A stretch of 64,000 nucleotides of DNA from Chloroflexota bacterium (GCA_016866215.1 VGNE01000013.1:1-64000); one strand, 5' to 3'; positions 1-8,724 are shown, numbered from the stretch's first letter. Notes: generated by a model not told the origin, from the letters alone. Program-made: numbers and translations.

Positions 1-108
1 AAACGTAAAATTGTTGAACCTGACAGAAAATTATCCGCTAAAGAAGTAGTTTCCAGAGTTTGCTCCGTGTTCGCTAATCCTGTATTGCCTTTCTTGAGGA
101 AATCCTAA
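1..108 (+). CDS. 3' end of an unidentified gene (partial)
   Basis: An open frame enters from the left edge and reads 35 residues to a TAA stop at 106-108. The peptide is basic (KRKIVEPDRKLSAKEVVS...) and has no motif I recognise. It is probably the C-terminus of a gene lying mostly outside the window. A hairpin follows within 50 bases, which fits a gene end. The identity cannot be given from this fragment, and chance openness of a 36-codon frame is possible. Confidence 0.4.
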   Translation, partial: KRKIVEPDRKLSAKEVVSRVCSVFANPVLPFLRKS

Positions 109-155
109 AATGTTTCCTGATTCTGCATTAAGAAACACTCTCTTACCACGTGGAA

Positions 156-208
156 CGTCCCGAAGGTTTCTTTGAAAAAGCTGTTTAGCCAATCAAACCT
201 TCGGGACG
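156..208. repeat. 14-bp inverted repeat with 25-nt loop
   Basis: CGTCCCGAAGGTTT (156-169) is matched perfectly by AAACCTTCGGGACG (195-208). No T-tract follows on either strand, so a simple intrinsic terminator is not obvious. The arm resembles the hairpin at 63883-63913 (CCCTAAAGGTTT), which suggests a dispersed family of intergenic hairpins in this genome. Confidence 0.7.
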
Positions 209-230
209 GTGCATAATATCAGTTTGTGAA

Positions 231-261
231 TTCCCCTCCCCATTTAGAATGGGAAGGGGAA
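231..261. repeat. CCCCTCCC-type palindrome
   Basis: TTCCCCTCCCCATT at 231-244 pairs with AATGGGAAGGGGAA at 248-261, with one G-U-compatible mismatch. It lies just downstream of the 3' end of the minus-strand lipoprotein gene. It resembles the CCCCTCTCC/GGAGAGGGG palindromes at 30.3, 31.7 and 53.8 kb. Confidence 0.6.
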
Positions 262-290
262 ACCACACTAAGGAGGAAGAAGAAAACGAG

Positions 291-1928
291 TTACTTGACT
301 GCCCGCAAATTGTAATAGTCGAAATGCCAGAACGGATAGTTGAGGTTGTATTCAAAACCGCTGATGGTATTTGGAACTACATAAACGGCCTTGGTATCGT
401 ACAAGTAGACACCTGGAGCTTCTTCAACCAGCAATTTTACAGCTTCAACATACTTGTCTTTTGAGGCGGCGAAATCTGTACCGCTCAAAGCGCTGCCTTC
501 ATCCCAGAGAGTATTGTATTCCGCGCTGTTCCAGTACGAAAGATTCCAGGATGGTTTCTCGGTGTAGTAGAACAATGACCACAAGTTATCTGCGGCCGCA
601 TCTGCGTATGCAGGCCAGTAAAGCAGAAGAGTCATATCCTGAGCGTCTTTGCCTGAGCGGGCGAGTTTCAATTGCTCACCCAAAGAAAGGGCCTCAATGG
701 TGACTTCCACGCCGATCTGAGCAAAGGAATCTTTGATCAATGGAGCAAAAGCTTCTTCGGAAGCGTTTGAAGCTGTGTAGGTTAGTTTGAGGCTAAATCC
801 GCCGCCTTCATGACCAGCTTCTGTCAAAAGCGCTTTGGCTTTCTCGAGATCATAGGTGTATTGACCAACGCTGTCATCCCATGGATACACACCCGCGGGC
901 ACTGGGCCAAAGCTTTGTGTGCCAAGTCCGCTGGCGCCGATGTTGATGATATCTTCGTAAGGAATGGCATAGGAAAGCGCCTGACGGACTTTTACATCAT
1001 CCAATGGCGCGCGCAAAGTATTGAAGATACCAACATAGTTGAAGAACGAAGGTTCCGTAAACACTGTGTAATTCGGGTCATTTCTGAACGTATCGAGGTT
1101 TTCATTCGGCAGACGTTCAGCGAGGTCTACTTCGCCGCCTTCAAGCATTTGCTGACGGGTGGTGGCTTCAGGCACGAGAGAAGCGACAACCTTTTCATAT
1201 TGACCCGCTTCCCAACCGCCCCAATACTCAGTGTTCTGAGTGAAAACGGCTTCAACGTCAGGAGTGTAAGATTCAACCATGTACGGGCCTGTGCCATAGC
1301 TCTTGCCATCTGCCCAGAAATTCTCATCAGCGGCGAAAGCTTCAAGAGCCTTCGGGCTGACGATGTAAGCGGCATACATGGAGGAAGCGATCAGGTCGAT
1401 CGGTTGAGGAGTGCTGAGATTAAACTTAACGGTCAGATCATCAACTACTTCGACATTATCCACCGACCACCAGATGAAGCCAGCGCCGCCATGATCTTTG
1501 ACGGCTTCAATGGAAGCTTTTACAGCCGCCGCATTCATTGGCTCGCCATCATGAAATTTCACGCCAGGGCGAAGATTGAATGTGTAGGATTTTTTATCAT
1601 CGCTAACCGACCAGCTTTCAGCAAGCACCGGAGTATATTTTTCAGCGGAGCCTGGCTTGTTGATCTTCAAAAGCGTTTCATACACATTGGGCAGATACGC
1701 AGCTTCAGTTGAGAAGGAAGCAATTGGGTCCCACGTGTCGATGGTCGAAGAATAGGCGATCTTCAAAACGATAGGGCCCGCAGCAGGAGCTTCTGTTGCA
1801 ACAGGTGCTTCAGTCGCGGCGGCTGGAGCTTCGGTTGCTGCCGCGGGAACTTCCGTAGCAGATCCACAAGCAGTCGCAAACATCGCGAGCACCACAAGCA
1901 GTGACAAAACGAACAAATTTCTTTTCAT
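291..1928 (-). CDS. ABC transporter solute-binding lipoprotein (SBP_bac_5, peptide/nickel type)
   Basis: This 545-residue protein has a typical lipoprotein signal: basic MKRN, a hydrophobic stretch to about residue 20, and a lipobox ending in Cys21 (FATAC). A low-complexity Ala/Pro/Thr/Glu linker (about 22-50, ATEAPAA repeats) follows, then a family-5 extracellular solute-binding domain (SYTFNLRPGVKFHDGEPM and GTGPYMVESY are typical). It would bind oligopeptides, or possibly nickel or another small ligand, outside the membrane and hand it to an ABC permease. No permease or ATPase genes are adjacent. A good Shine-Dalgarno (AAGAGGAGAA on the minus strand) precedes the ATG. It is divergent from a MalT-like regulator that could control it; this is inference. 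Confidence 0.9.
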   Translation of the reverse strand: MKRNLFVLSLLVVLAMFATACGSATEVPAAATEAPAAATEAPVATEAPAAGPIVLKIAYSSTIDTWDPIASFSTEAAYLPNVYETLLKINKPGSAEKYTPVLAESWSVSDDKKSYTFNLRPGVKFHDGEPMNAAAVKASIEAVKDHGGAGFIWWSVDNVEVVDDLTVKFNLSTPQPIDLIASSMYAAYIVSPKALEAFAADENFWADGKSYGTGPYMVESYTPDVEAVFTQNTEYWGGWEAGQYEKVVASLVPEATTRQQMLEGGEVDLAERLPNENLDTFRNDPNYTVFTEPSFFNYVGIFNTLRAPLDDVKVRQALSYAIPYEDIINIGASGLGTQSFGPVPAGVYPWDDSVGQYTYDLEKAKALLTEAGHEGGGFSLKLTYTASNASEEAFAPLIKDSFAQIGVEVTIEALSLGEQLKLARSGKDAQDMTLLLYWPAYADAAADNLWSLFYYTEKPSWNLSYWNSAEYNTLWDEGSALSGTDFAASKDKYVEAVKLLVEEAPGVYLYDTKAVYVVPNTISGFEYNLNYPFWHFDYYNLRAVK

Positions 1929-1978
1929 ATTTTCTCCTCTTAAATTGGGCGAATTTGAGCAATCCTATCACAGCGAGT

Positions 1979-2013
1979 TTGCAGAAAGTTTGCAATACAT
2001 TAGCGGATATAAT
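1979..2013 (+). promoter_or_regulatory. Divergent promoter region, -10 TATAAT
   Basis: The 94 bases between the two divergent starts hold a perfect TATAAT at 2008-2013, only nine bases before the chosen ATG at 2023, so the regulator mRNA may be nearly leaderless. Upstream, GTTTGCA occurs twice ten bases apart (about one helical turn). This could be a binding site for a regulator. No well-spaced -35 box is visible. Confidence 0.5.
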
Positions 2014-2022
2014 TCCCAGCGC

Positions 2023-5000
2023 ATGAAACCCTCCCCCCTGCTGAATACAAAATTTTCACCGCCACCCAGCGCTGGATATCTGCCGCGCCCGCATTTAATT
2101 CAGTGGCTGGATAATCACATGGGACAGCGGCTCACACTCGTTTCTGCGCCACCCGGATATGGCAAGACAATCTTGCTTGCGGATTTTTTCAACGCTCATT
2201 CTGGACCCTCCGCCTGGTACCAGCTCGAGGCATCTGATTCTGACCCGACAGTTTTTCTAACCCACTTGATCGAGTCAATTCGCCGTATGCGGACAACAAG
2301 CAAAAAAGCAAACAAAATCGGACAGAATGCGCAATCTCTATTAAACAGCGCCGAATCAGGCATGGACTCGCGGCGCGTGCTTACTGTCCTCATCAACGAA
2401 CTCTCCGAGCAAATAAACGATTCGCTGCTCATCATTCTTGAAGATTACCATTTTGTCGCGAGTCCAATCGTCCATCAACTATTGGATTATCTATTGGAAA
2501 ATGCCCCGCCAGCCTTGCACTTTATTATTTCCACACGCACCGATCCGCCGCTTGCATTGGCACGCCTGCGCGCCCGCGGATTATTATCCGGATTGCGCGC
2601 AAACGACCTAAGATTTAACGATGACGAAGTGGCAACCCTGCTTCGCCGCGAAGTTCCCGGTATATCTGCCGAGAGTTTGAGCGCATTAAGTCAAAAAACA
2701 GAAGGCTGGGCGGCGGCTTTGCAGATCGTGCGCAGCTCACTGGCTGGGCAAAATGCCGAGTCAGCGCATGAGATTGTGACTTCATTAAGCGGCTCAAATC
2801 GTTTTGTCTTCGAATATCTTGCCGAAGAAGTATTTCGCCGACAACCTGAAGCGCGGCAAACCTTTTTGTTGCAAACATCCATCCTCTCCCAAATGGACGC
2901 GGCTTCCTGCAATGCAGTCATGGATATAAAAAATTCACAAGATATGCTGGAAGAATTGGAGCGCGAGAATTTATTCCTCACCAGTCTGGATGAGAAACGA
3001 CGCTGGTATCAATACCATTTTCTGTTTCGCGAATTCCTACAGAGTAGACTCCGCCGCAAGACTGGCGAGCAGGTAACAGGCGGCGCTCTGAGCCTGTCGA
3101 AGAGTTTGGAAAGACGCGCGGGCGCATATTATGAATCCAATAATGAAGTTGAAGCCGCCTTCCTTCAATATATATCCGCACAAGATCACGAATCCGCTGC
3201 GCGCGTGGCATCCATCTTCGCCGCAGACTATGTCGAACGAGGTCGCGTTGAGGTTTTACATCGTTATTTAAATATGCTGCCAGCAGAAACCTTGCGCGCC
3301 AACCCCGAGCTATTGCTTCAAAACGGCAACGCGCATCGCAGGCTGGGAGAAGCGGGGTTGGCAATTACATCGTACGAGGATGCGCGCGCCAATTTTGCAG
3401 TGCAGAAAAATACATCTGGTGTAAGCCGTGCGTTGACAAAACTTGCTGAAGTCTATCGAGCACAGGGAAATTATCGTCAGGCTGAAACGTTTTCAAAACA
3501 GGCTTTACAAGCTGCGCCGTTGGATGACTATACCGCACGCGCCGAAGCCTTGATGGCGCTTGCAAAAACAACGGGATTCTTGAGCAGCATGGACCGTGGC
3601 CGCGAATTGGCCGAACAAGCTGTTGAAGAAGCGCGTAAATCAGACGGGCTTTCCGCGTTGTCACGCGCGAATTTCATTCAGTCACTGGGTCAAATCTGCT
3701 GGTGGCACGGTGACCCGATATCCGCCGCCAAACATGCGCAGGAAGCATTGCGCCTCGCGCCCAAGGAACTTTCACCGATTGCGGCGCAGGCCTGCATTTT
3801 ATTGGTCACGCCGCATTTATATTGGCGCGAGTTTGAAACCGCCCTGCGTTACGCCGAGCGTGGGCTTGAAATCTCGCAGATATTACACTTGAATGAATTA
3901 TTACCCGCCGCCTACACCGCGCTTGGGAATGTATTAACCCGTTTTAGCGAAACTGCGCGCGCCGAAGCTGCGTTACGTCAATCTGTAGAACTCGCTCAAC
4001 AATTGGGCATCGCCTCATATGAACAATTAATGGCGACGGGTTATTTGGCATATAACCTCTACGGGCAGGGACGTGTAGATGAAGCATGGCAATTAGCGGA
4101 GGGCGCGTTGTGGGCATACACCGGCAGCCCCGATACTTACGAGGCTTTTGTTTGCAGGAGCGTGCTCGCAGATGTAGCTTTGGAAAATAATGAACTTAAC
4201 CGTGCTGAAAATCTTTTTAGCGATCTCGCAGAAACAGGAGAACGCAGGCAATTTCGCATACCGCTTGCCATGGTTTATTTTGGGCTGGCTTATATTCACC
4301 TTGTTTCAAATCGCAAAGAAACAGGCATCCAACATGCATGCAAAGCATTGGAACTAATCGAACCTACCAAAGCCTTCCAGCTTTTTATTGATCAGGGCGA
4401 GCGCAGCCGCGTGGTGTGCAATGCTCTTGTGGAGGCGGGTCACAAAGGTCCGTTTTTGGAGCGCGTGCTTGAGAATTTGCCTGGGAAAAAGAAACCAGCA
4501 ACGATCACAATTGCGAATCAATCTGTGATTAATATCAAAACCCTTGGGAGCTTTCAGGTTTTCGCGGGCAATGAAGAAATTTCGCAGGAACGCTGGGTCT
4601 CCACCAAGGCGCGGGATATGCTCGCCTACTTCATCACCTTTCGCGGGGAACGCATCCCCGCAGAACGAGTCTTCGACGGCATCTGGGCCGAAAAAGGCGG
4701 GCGCGGACTGACAGCCTTTCACACAGCACTCTCCCGTTTACGAAGCGCATTGAAAACAGGAGAAAACTCTCCGCGTTTAATTCTTGTGGAAGCGGGAGAC
4801 TATCGCATCGACGCGGCGCGCTTCACCATCGATGTGGACGAATTCGACTCCGCCCTCGCCAAAGCCCGCGCCAGCACAGACGACGAAGCCACCGCGCATT
4901 TTTATGAACAAGCCATAAATTTATATAACGGCGAATACCTGCAAAACTTTTATTACGATTGGGTTTTCCCCGAGCGCAGGCGATTAACGCAGGCATATCT

Positions 5001-5271
5001 TGGTTCTTTGCGCGCGCTCGCAGATCATCACTATGCACATCGACGCTACACGCATTCCATTGAATTATTGGAGCGTGCTTTACGAGTCGACAACCTTCAG
5101 GAAGACCTGCAATGTCAGGTCTTGCGCGCCTATGCTGCATTGGGCGATCGCGCAGGGTTGATCAATCAATATCAAGAAATGAAGCGCGTGCTCGCCAAAG
5201 AACTGGACATGGAACCTTTGCCAGCAACGGAAGCCCTTTATCAAAGGTTGCTCGAAAATTTTAAAAACTAA
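2023..5271 (+). CDS. MalT-like ATP-dependent transcriptional regulator with C-terminal BTAD domain
   Basis: A large cytoplasmic regulator of 1082 residues from ATG 2023. The frame is open 26 codons further up, but that stretch overlaps the promoter, and MKPSPLLNTKFSPP is the usual MalT-family start. An NB-ARC/STAND ATPase follows, with Walker A (APPGYGKT, about 42-49) and Walker B (LLIILEDYHF). A long TPR-like helical region comes next. At about 836-930 there is an OmpR-type winged helix (IKTLGSFQVF...), then a bacterial transcriptional activator domain to the end. The family usually senses a small ligand in the TPR part. A CTGAGCCTGTCGAAG repeat is inserted in frame at about residues 350-360. 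The divergent lipoprotein gene is the obvious candidate target. Confidence 0.85.
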   Translation: MKPSPLLNTKFSPPPSAGYLPRPHLIQWLDNHMGQRLTLVSAPPGYGKTILLADFFNAHSGPSAWYQLEASDSDPTVFLTHLIESIRRMRTTSKKANKIGQNAQSLLNSAESGMDSRRVLTVLINELSEQINDSLLIILEDYHFVASPIVHQLLDYLLENAPPALHFIISTRTDPPLALARLRARGLLSGLRANDLRFNDDEVATLLRREVPGISAESLSALSQKTEGWAAALQIVRSSLAGQNAESAHEIVTSLSGSNRFVFEYLAEEVFRRQPEARQTFLLQTSILSQMDAASCNAVMDIKNSQDMLEELERENLFLTSLDEKRRWYQYHFLFREFLQSRLRRKTGEQVTGGALSLSKSLERRAGAYYESNNEVEAAFLQYISAQDHESAARVASIFAADYVERGRVEVLHRYLNMLPAETLRANPELLLQNGNAHRRLGEAGLAITSYEDARANFAVQKNTSGVSRALTKLAEVYRAQGNYRQAETFSKQALQAAPLDDYTARAEALMALAKTTGFLSSMDRGRELAEQAVEEARKSDGLSALSRANFIQSLGQICWWHGDPISAAKHAQEALRLAPKELSPIAAQACILLVTPHLYWREFETALRYAERGLEISQILHLNELLPAAYTALGNVLTRFSETARAEAALRQSVELAQQLGIASYEQLMATGYLAYNLYGQGRVDEAWQLAEGALWAYTGSPDTYEAFVCRSVLADVALENNELNRAENLFSDLAETGERRQFRIPLAMVYFGLAYIHLVSNRKETGIQHACKALELIEPTKAFQLFIDQGERSRVVCNALVEAGHKGPFLERVLENLPGKKKPATITIANQSVINIKTLGSFQVFAGNEEISQERWVSTKARDMLAYFITFRGERIPAERVFDGIWAEKGGRGLTAFHTALSRLRSALKTGENSPRLILVEAGDYRIDAARFTIDVDEFDSALAKARASTDDEATAHFYEQAINLYNGEYLQNFYYDWVFPERRRLTQAYLGSLRALADHHYAHRRYTHSIELLERALRVDNLQEDLQCQVLRAYAALGDRAGLINQYQEMKRVLAKELDMEPLPATEALYQRLLENFKN
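3088..3104. repeat. GAGCCTGTCGAAG-type dispersed repeat inside a coding region
   Basis: CTGAGCCTGTCGAAGAG lies inside the regulator gene and is translated as LSLSKSL. The same core, in the opposite orientation and intergenic, occurs at about 8658, 30247 and 33451 (TTCGACAGGCTCA). It interrupts the protein between the winged-helix-like end of the ATPase region and the TPR part without breaking the frame. Confidence 0.7.
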
Positions 5272-5293
5272 TATCAAAACCCCACAGGGTCAC

Positions 5294-6218
5294 ATGCAAA
5301 AAACAAAACTCCTTCCCTACCTCGAAGCCCTATTCGCAGTTATTGTTTGGGGTGGTTCATTTACCGCAACCAAAATTGCAGTTGGACAAATCACCCCCAT
5401 TGCAGTCGTATGGCTTCGATTTGCAATGGGAATTCCCTTGATCCTATTGGCGGTTGTCATGCGCAAACAATTTGCCTTTCCAAAAGGGAGCGAGTGGCTG
5501 TATTTTGCGCTGCTTGGCTTTTTGGGAATATCGCTTCATCAATGGCTGCAATCCAACGGACTCAAAACCGCGCAAGCCACAACCACTGCCTGGATCGTTT
5601 CCACTTCGCCCGCATTTATTGCGGTATTAGGCTGGATGGTATTAAAAGAAAAACTCAATCTTCTGCAATCGCTCGGCATTGTCCTTGCCATGATAGGTGT
5701 GTTGGCGGTGGTGAGCAAAGGTGACATCTCTGCAATTGCCGTGGGTAACTTTGGCACCTGGCGATTTTCTGATTCTCATAAGCTCCATCAATTGGGCCGT
5801 AGTTTCAATCCTCTCAAGAGGCGGATTAAAGGATCATCCGTCCACGTTGTTGACGTTTTGGTTAATGACCATTGGCTGGCTGATCATAACAGCAGCCTTT
5901 ATATCAAATAATAGCTTGGGTGAGTTCGGGAAGCTTGATGTACACGGCTGGATTGCAATGGTCTTTCTTGGTATCTTCTGCGCTGGCCTTGCATATATCG
6001 CATGGTTCGACGCGCTCAGTCAATTGCCTGCCGCCCAAACAGGCGCGTTTCTTTTTATCGAGCCGCTCGCAAGCATGGCCGTGGCTGCGATTGTTTTGAA
6101 TGAGCAAATTACACTTGTTTCTGTTTTTGGCGGCGCGGTGATTCTCTACACTATCGGGATGCCCAGTTCGATGACTATTCGCTACTCCCGCGGCATAAGT
6201 TTCCGCATCAAACTCTAA
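5294..6218 (+). pseudogene. EamA/DMT-family permease split by a frameshift
   Basis: Two overlapping frames together make a complete drug/metabolite transporter of ten predicted helices. The first (from ATG 5294) gives MQKTKLLPYLEALFAVIVWG to about VVSKGDISAIAVGN. The second gives PGDFLILISSINWAVVSIL to the stop at 6218. The join falls at the TTT at 5750-5752: removing one T gives ...VGNLAPGDFLIL..., a smooth EamA sequence. So the gene carries a one-base insertion, either a real mutation or an assembly error in a short T run. If real, the protein is cut after five helices and probably dead. The substrate is unknown. It follows the regulator by 22 bases and may be co-transcribed. Confidence 0.8.
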
Positions 6219-6240
6219 GCCTCAGCCTGCGTGCAAAAAC

Positions 6241-6390
6241 TTCAAGCAGTTCCATCGCTGGCTGTGGAATGATCCGTTTGGATTATCGCTTGGTTTCGGC
6301 GGAAATCCGTTTCGACTGCCTGCGCTGCCGAATGCGGTTTGGTTCTTTTATGGATCGGGGGAGAATAATCTATCGTTTGCTGATGGTGGT
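6241..6390 (+). pseudogene. Fragment of a lost coding sequence
   Basis: Frame 6241-6390 reads FKQFHRWLWNDPFGL..., then NAVWFFYGSGENNLSFADG, with protein-like composition and no start codon. It then runs into a palindromic repeat at 6385. It looks like a piece of a gene whose two ends are gone. I do not recognise the family. The fragment lies between the frameshifted permease and the orphan riboswitch, so this whole interval looks rearranged. Confidence 0.45.
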
Positions 6391-6469
6391 CTCGACACCT
6401 GCACTGCACCAAACGCAGTGCGGCGCAAGTGTACGGGCGAGAAGAGCACTCGCCCTACTCGACCAGCGG
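6385..6469. repeat. TGGT(T/C)TCGA...CTACTCGACCA palindromic repeat with a nested insertion
   Basis: The outer element has ends TGGTGGTCTCGA and CTACTCGACCAGC, as in six other copies in this window. Between the left end and the core GGGCGAG...CTCGCCC there is an extra piece of about 34 bases (CTGCACTGCACC...GTGCGGCGCAAGTG), itself partly palindromic. This is a repeat inserted into a repeat. Confidence 0.7.
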
Positions 6470-6527
6470 TATGTTACACCGTCGGTGTCTCGATATAAAT
6501 TGAGACTTTCCAGAGTTTTAAGCGGAT

Positions 6528-6625
6528 GCAGGGTCCTTTTGCCTGAGAGATTCGTCTGGTATCGCCTTTCGCCAGATTTGCACCTTCGGCGTCCCGCGAG
6601 TACGCGGGATCTCTTCCCTGTGATC
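6528..6625 (-). promoter_or_regulatory. Glycine riboswitch aptamer (orphan)
   Basis: Read on the minus strand, the segment carries the conserved glycine-aptamer pieces in order. There is CAGGGAAGAGA, a stem of CCCGCG/CGCGGG, CGCCGAAGGTGCAAA, a second stem CTGG/CCAG, then AATCTCTCAGGCAAAAGG and ACCCTG closing P1. It is a single aptamer. Glycine riboswitches normally sit before glycine cleavage genes or transporters. Here the minus strand downstream holds only a repeat and then the antisense of the broken EamA gene, so no regulated gene is visible. Confidence 0.85.
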
Positions 6626-6700
6626 CGTTATTTTGTACTTCCATTTTATGGGCGAGGGGAATGAGAGTCCAGAGGTAGAACATCATGTATTTAAATTATC

Positions 6701-6728
6701 AGCCGCTTTTTGGGAGCGGCTGTTTTTT
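6701..6728 (+). terminator. Intrinsic terminator hairpin
   Basis: AGCCGCT (6701-6707) pairs with AGCGGCT (6715-6721) and is followed by GTTTTTT on the plus strand. On the minus strand the same stem lies just after the stop of the gene ending at 6731, without a clear T-tract. It may stop transcription from both sides. Confidence 0.7.
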
Positions 6729-6730
6729 CA

Positions 6731-7234
6731 TCACTTGCCGGCAACTTTTCGAATGCGTTTTGGTCTGGCAGGTTCTTCCATTAATTCGGGTTCAGGAAGA
6801 GCAGGATCAGAGGGTGCGGGAAGTATTTCAGGCATGGACGGCGGCTGTATGGGTGCATAAATTTGCGTTCCGTTGATTTTTGCGAAATATTCTTTCACAC
6901 TTTGATCGTTGTAAAAGATGAGCGTGAGTATGCCAACAACCATCGAGAAAATATTACCAATAAAGAAAGTAAGTATCTGGAAAACCGCAATGGACTGTGA
7001 AGGTTTTACGGCTTCGGGTTGCGCGCTCAATAGTTTTGCTGCGTAAATAATCTCGAAGACGCCGAGAATGGTGGGCAGGATGGTGATGGGCAGGCAGATG
7101 ACGCCGATGATCGTGCCGAGTGCCGTGGCAGATGCGATGAATCCCCAGAAGAGATTGATGACGCCGCTGGTGAGAGTCATTACCGCGATGGCGGTAAGTA
7201 GACTAGGTTTTTGATTTGGATAAGATGTATTCAT
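6731..7234 (-). CDS. Small hypothetical membrane protein
   Basis: A 167-residue protein with about three or four hydrophobic segments in the first 110 residues (LLTAIAVMTLTSGVINLFWGF, ATALGTIIGVICL, ILTFFIGNIFSMVVGILTL). A Pro/Glu-rich, then basic, cytoplasmic-type tail follows. A ribosome site (GGAGTAACG) precedes ATG 7234. I do not recognise a named family with certainty. The following gene on the same strand starts upstream at 8202, with about 60 bases between, so the three genes 8558-6731 may form one unit. Confidence 0.65.
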   Translation of the reverse strand: MNTSYPNQKPSLLTAIAVMTLTSGVINLFWGFIASATALGTIIGVICLPITILPTILGVFEIIYAAKLLSAQPEAVKPSQSIAVFQILTFFIGNIFSMVVGILTLIFYNDQSVKEYFAKINGTQIYAPIQPPSMPEILPAPSDPALPEPELMEEPARPKRIRKVAGK

Positions 7235-7293
7235 TCGTTACTCCTTGTTTTGTCTGCAAGATATAACGAATGAAAGCGGATTTGGTTGCAGGG

Positions 7294-8202
7294 TCAGGGC
7301 TGTTGAAATGTGAGTAGTAAACCACCAGAGTACTTAACTCCATTTGGGTCTGTGCATGAGGGAGCGGAGATGTTTGGAACGAAAGCACCGCCTTCTACAA
7401 CGCGGACGTTATATATAATATCTGCCTGCATGACGAAGTCCGCGTATCCATTCCCAAGCTCGGGCTTGAATCCGGTAAAGAAGCGGTCCTCACCCTGACT
7501 CCATGTGACGATGATCTCAATGCCTGGCACTTGCTTGCGGCGTCCGTCCATGAGGATGAATTGCAACAAGCTTGATGGCAAGCCTGGTTCGCAGATTGAG
7601 TCTTGCCCGACGAGTATGAATGGCCCGCCCGGCCTGGGGATGGGAGTAAATGTAGGCCGCGGCGTACTGGTTGTGACTTGTATGGGCACAAGGGGTGTTT
7701 GTTCAAAGGAAAGGGTTGGGAAGGGTGTGGCTTCTTCCATTAATTGGTTTGTTGGCGTTTGAGTTGCAGATAATTCATCAACAGTGGTTTCAATGTTCGG
7801 GGTATTAAAAATGTTTGTGTTTGTAAAATGGGTGGCGGTGGGAGAAACACTTGCAAAACCCTGCTGCAGATCTGTGGCGAGTTGTGCGAGAGGTTGCACG
7901 CGTTCAAGAGATTCGCCTAAGCCCACCATGCGTTGTGCTTGTGCGCTGAGTTCGCCAATGGGATCTGTGTCGTTGAGCAGTTCGAGGCGGGCGCGGGCGC
8001 GGGGGAGGTTATGAGTGGATGCATACGAGGCGGCGATCACAACCCGGTATTGATCTTTGAAATCAGCGCGCAGGATGGCGGGGTTTGCGTCCACATATGT
8101 GACAGGGGAGATAAACCAGGAATACGCCAGACCAAGCCCAAGTCCGGTAAGAAGCGCAAGGAGGAGGTGCAGAGTCGTGTTGTGGAAGGTGAGTCGGCTC
8201 AT
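7294..8202 (-). CDS. Hypothetical membrane-anchored protein, paralogue of its upstream neighbour
   Basis: A 302-residue protein with one N-terminal membrane helix (LLLALLTGLGLGLAYSWFI). The motif PVTYVDANPAILRADFKDQYR matches the neighbour 8199-8558 (PIEYTDVPPNILREDYRVDY). A helical region of about 60 residues and a Pro/Thr-rich stretch (about 160-195) follow, then an outer domain with two cysteines (about 205 and 290). It is probably anchored in the membrane with the bulk outside. The start overlaps the end of the upstream gene by four bases (ATGA), indicating translational coupling. Function is unknown. Confidence 0.7.
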   Translation of the reverse strand: MSRLTFHNTTLHLLLALLTGLGLGLAYSWFISPVTYVDANPAILRADFKDQYRVVIAASYASTHNLPRARARLELLNDTDPIGELSAQAQRMVGLGESLERVQPLAQLATDLQQGFASVSPTATHFTNTNIFNTPNIETTVDELSATQTPTNQLMEEATPFPTLSFEQTPLVPIQVTTSTPRPTFTPIPRPGGPFILVGQDSICEPGLPSSLLQFILMDGRRKQVPGIEIIVTWSQGEDRFFTGFKPELGNGYADFVMQADIIYNVRVVEGGAFVPNISAPSCTDPNGVKYSGGLLLTFQQP

Positions 8203-8558
8203 GGGTTGTTAATCCCCGGCGGTTGAATCATCTGCATGGCAGTTAAGAGATTTTGCAAAGCGAGAATTTCATTTTGTGTGAAGCCATTTCGGTTTGCGTA
8301 TTCCAATGCGGAGGTTGTAATGGTTGCAGGGGGTTCGCTCCCAAGGCTGGCGAGATGGCGCGCGGCAGTTTCGGGGTTGTGGTCGTTTTGGAATGCCTCT
8401 GCCACCATCAACACGTAATCAACACGATAGTCCTCCCTGAGAATGTTCGGCGGGACGTCGGTATATTCAATGGGATCAATGACCCAGCCATAGATGAGTC
8501 CGAGCGCGATGCCGATGCTGATTGCAATGGCAATCTTGATAAGGTTTGATGATGTCAT
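8199..8558 (-). CDS. Hypothetical membrane-anchored protein (short paralogue)
   Basis: A 119-residue protein with an N-terminal helix (IAIAISIGIALGLIYGWVI), then PIEYTDVPPNILREDYRVDYVLMVAEAF. It shares this architecture with the next gene but lacks the Pro/Thr linker and outer domain. The two look like a tandem duplication that diverged in length. It is first in a possible three-gene unit on the minus strand. Function is not known to me. Confidence 0.7.
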   Translation of the reverse strand: MTSSNLIKIAIAISIGIALGLIYGWVIDPIEYTDVPPNILREDYRVDYVLMVAEAFQNDHNPETAARHLASLGSEPPATITTSALEYANRNGFTQNEILALQNLLTAMQMIQPPGINNP

Positions 8559-8657
8559 ATTGGGATTATAAACAAAAAAAGATTTAAAAGAATTTACCGC
8601 GAAGGCACAAAGGAAAACCTAAGTCAATGCTCTTTCCCCTTTGTGCACTTCGTGTTG

Positions 8658-8673
8658 TTTCGACAGGCTCAAC
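8658..8673. repeat. TTCGACAGGCTCAAC dispersed repeat
   Basis: TTTCGACAGGCTCAAC belongs to the family also seen at 30247 and 33451 and, in the other direction, inside the regulator gene at 3088. It sits in the non-coding stretch between the hypothetical gene pair and the SRP RNA. Confidence 0.6.
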
Positions 8674-8690
8674 ACATCGCCTTTGTGTTT

Positions 8691-8718
8691 AAAAAAGGTT
8701 ATCCCGTTACAAACGGTA
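8691..8718 (-). terminator. Terminator after the SRP RNA
   Basis: On the minus strand CCGTT-TGT-AACGG forms a short stem, followed by GATAACC and TTTTTT. It lies about ten bases beyond the 3' end of the SRP RNA and fits an intrinsic terminator. Confidence 0.65.
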
Positions 8719-8724
8719 GAGCAA

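Noticed and set aside
810-1712. 300-codon plus frame
   Set aside because: Shadow of the solute-binding lipoprotein gene.
6474-6686. 70-codon minus frame over the riboswitch
   Set aside because: It runs through the conserved aptamer, so the openness is incidental.
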